From Larus michahellis (lineage: Eukaryota > Chordata > Aves > Charadriiformes > Laridae), in the NCBI RefSeq assembly GCF_964199755.1, contig NC_133896.1, forward strand, positions 90,194,215 through 90,258,214: a DNA stretch of 64,000 bases, given 5' to 3'. Position numbers and translations under genes: made by a program. Shown here piece by piece: positions 61,458 through 64,000 of the stretch (positions are counted from its first letter, which is position 1; each line of letters begins with the position of its first letter). The notes under the pieces are model-generated. The model searched no databases and was not told the origin of the DNA. It saw only the letters and a program-made list of their open reading frames with translations.

Positions 61458-64000
61458 CTGCAACGAGTCATGAAAGACAACCCCACGGCTGCTCATAACA
61501 CACATCTTTTCAGTTTAGATGGAAATTGTTTTAAAGCGTTCTTGAAGTTACCCTTTTTTACTTCTGCAGTCAGAACGCGAGCGTTGCTAAAATAGCTATT
61601 TTGAGAGCAGTCAAAGGAAAGTTTCAGTGACCCAACAGATGTACAGCAATTCAAACACGCAGCATTTAGATGGCTGCTGCTTCGTATTGGCTCAAAACAG
61701 CCCAGAAATTGGAAAATCTAGATAAATATAGCTACAGTAGATAAGTATAGTTTCTCAGTAGTTTCACTTAGTACAAAATGCTTTCCTGCGCTGTTTGCAA
61801 CAACCTGCCTGGCATTAAATCACCCCAACAGATGGAGATCCTGGGGCAGCAAAGTACCTAAAACATACAACTTGGACAGGTTTTCCCAGGTCTGTAATTT
61901 AGCTCTGAGTTTATGCATCTTCTTCAGCTGGAGGCCACCATTATGGAAATTGCAAGCAGCTCACCATAGAAACAGAATATAACAAAGATTTAAGCAGATT
62001 AATAGCTTTCCAGGTGGAATAATGGACTGTAGGAACCCCTAAAATCAGTGGAGCTGCCTGCTTGTACCACAGGAAAGTTAGTCACAACCAGTAGCCAGGC
62101 TCTGGCACATATGGAGGTGGTCCTCTTCTCAGCGAAATAAATGGCAAAACTTGACGGGTTTCAGCGTAAGCGGTGTGTCTGTAATATTGCCAGTGTTTGG
62201 GTGCCCTGAAAGCACTGAAGAGGTTCAGGCCACCAGCAGCGGAGCTGGAAGCGGAGCTGATGTTTTTGTAATTGTTACAGTTGTTTTATTTGGCTTATCG
62301 AGACAAATGACATTAGAGCTGTGCAAGGGGATTATTTCCAACTACACGCACGCCCTCGGGCAGGCAACGCTCCTTCTGCCCCTCGGACCTTTGCCGCAGC
62401 AGGAGGCTCTGCCTGTTGTCTTGAGGGTGCCGGATGACGAACTTGATGACAGTCTTCTGCGGGATGCTCCGTTTCTGTCTGGCATGGTTTTGGCTGCCTC
62501 TTCTGTCACCTCTTTACTTCCCAGCTCCTTCTCTACAGAACTGACACCTCCCCCCACCTTTTGTCCATGGAGTGATCTTGGACAGCAAAGAAGGGGATTT
62601 CCCCCTGGCTACTGGATTCCTTTCTCCTTTTAAGCACACAGTCGGTGGGTCAAATGAATAAAACTCACATAAAATATTCTCAGAGACGGAGCTAAACCAA
62701 GCAAAAGGTATCTGTCATAATGCTACTTGGCGGGGATGTCTTTTGCCACATTTCTGCAGTCCTGTAAACTCTTTTTCTTTGAGTTTTACACTTGGGATGA
62801 GGTTGGGGCCTTTGTGCCCCAAGGGAGCCTTGATCTTCTTCAATATTGAGATGAAATTTGTATTTTCCACAAAGCAAAATTATTAATAATTAATGTGTAT
62901 ACATTATTGCATAAGCAAACACACAGAAACATGATATAACTAAATGAAAATATACTCAGTTCTACCAAAGTGAAGGTTCTTCTCACTGACGTTTAATGCG
63001 GCTGGGGAAAGCATGCTATGGACTAGTTTCTGCTGGGTAGATGTTAGCACGTCATGCCGTTTGTAGTTTAATATTCTGGTGTTATACTTCTATTTGTGGC
63101 ATTTCTACTTTACTTATATAGATGTTTATAATCTAGGTTTTTAAACATATCCAGGCTTCTGAAGAGGTGTGTAGCAGTGACGCAGAGGAGTGTGGGTGAG
63201 GCCTTCTGAATTTTATTGTGACCACTGTGAGGGAGTTGCACGACCCAACTCTGTTCCACGGGGTAAATACCACAGTACTTTCTTACAAGGGGGCACCTAT
63301 GGATTTGTATTTAAGAGCAGCAGGACCTGAACATATTTTAAAGGTGTGTTAAAAGGCTTAATTAAATAAGATCATCTTTTAAAAAAGAGATAGAGACAGT
63401 AGTTTCAGGTGCTATATTTGCTTCAAGAGATGCTCTGCCCTGTTTTAAACACTTTGCATTGCTGTATGTCTCTCTTCCCCATCCAAACAAAAATCATGAA
63501 ATAAAGGGTAATGTCCATAGAGGGACTTTGGGCATTCCAGCACCATACCTGATTTCCAGATACGCAGTCACCCCAAGGACTTTGTAGCCCTGAATCAGGT
63601 GCCAAGGCTCCATATGTGCCCCACAGTGAAGCCGTTCCACTTTAAATAAATCAATCTATATTCCACTGGAGCAGGCACTTGAACTGACTCTTCCATTTCC
63701 TAAGGGAACATCTAGACCAGGGGGTTACCAGGTATCGTGATGGTCAACAGCCAATCACATTCCCATAAGTGCATCCCTGTCTGTTTTTTATGCGAGGTCC
63801 GGTGTGACACGTACACCATTGCAGTATGGACTGGATGACCCAGGGCAGCTCCTGGTTTGAGAACTCTGCCAGAGCTCAGGCAGGAGCTCCAAAGGGTCCT
63901 GAAGGTTCATGAATGAGAAATTGGGAATGGCTGAGCAAGGTCTGGAGGATCCCAGGGATGCTGAAGTACTCACTTGGACATCCAAAGTGTCAGCTCTCTG
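61458..64000. other. Upstream of the BIK-like gene, to the window end
   Basis: Should hold the untranslated first exon and promoter of the BIK-like gene, not located. The GC-richer patch at 62200-62600 is open in several frames on both strands. No known domain was recognised. The next expected gene in this direction is TTLL1, and nothing of it is visible. Confidence 0.5.

Overview
This is vertebrate nuclear DNA, almost certainly from a bird. Three 5'-truncated CR1 LINEs with avian-type CR1 ORF2 C-terminal protein and ATTCTATGA-like 3' ends are present. Exons are short, with GT-AG introns from about 80 bp to over 5 kb, and two promoters lie in CpG islands. No prokaryotic feature is present. 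The species cannot be told from this window.

Layout. Positions 1-6195 are intergenic, with no gene that I can support. A minus-oriented CR1 (about 6196-6905) lies against the CpG island of TTLL12. TTLL12 (+) runs from 7243 to 35245 in 14 coding exons, whose phases join into a 627-residue protein. A gap of about 3.7 kb follows and holds a complete 990-bp solo LTR flanked by a 5-bp duplication (37279-38278). TSPO (-) has three coding exons between 43505 and 38930 (167 residues). Its upstream region holds a third CR1. MCAT (+) has four coding exons from 50673 to 52624 (395 residues) and starts in a strong CpG island. A gene-free stretch of about 5 kb follows. At 61451-58099, on the minus strand, three exons join in frame into a 104-residue protein with a textbook BH3 motif and a hydrophobic tail. 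By position and motif it is the BIK orthologue or a BIK-like BH3-only gene.

From memory, the order and orientation match human 22q13.2 read in reverse: TTLL12, TSPO, MCAT, BIK. The three genes from TSPO to BIK all concern mitochondria: an outer-membrane cholesterol/porphyrin-binding protein, the matrix malonyl-transferase of mitochondrial fatty-acid synthesis, and a BCL2-family death ligand.

The observations most worth checking are the divergent compact BIK-like gene and its two competing last-exon acceptors, a 40-bp nearly perfect inverted repeat 37 bp inside TTLL12 intron 1, an intronic G-quadruplex motif touching an AATAAA, and the solo LTR just past the 3' end of TSPO. All exon calls were made by hand from splice signals, reading phase and recalled homologues. 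No search was run.
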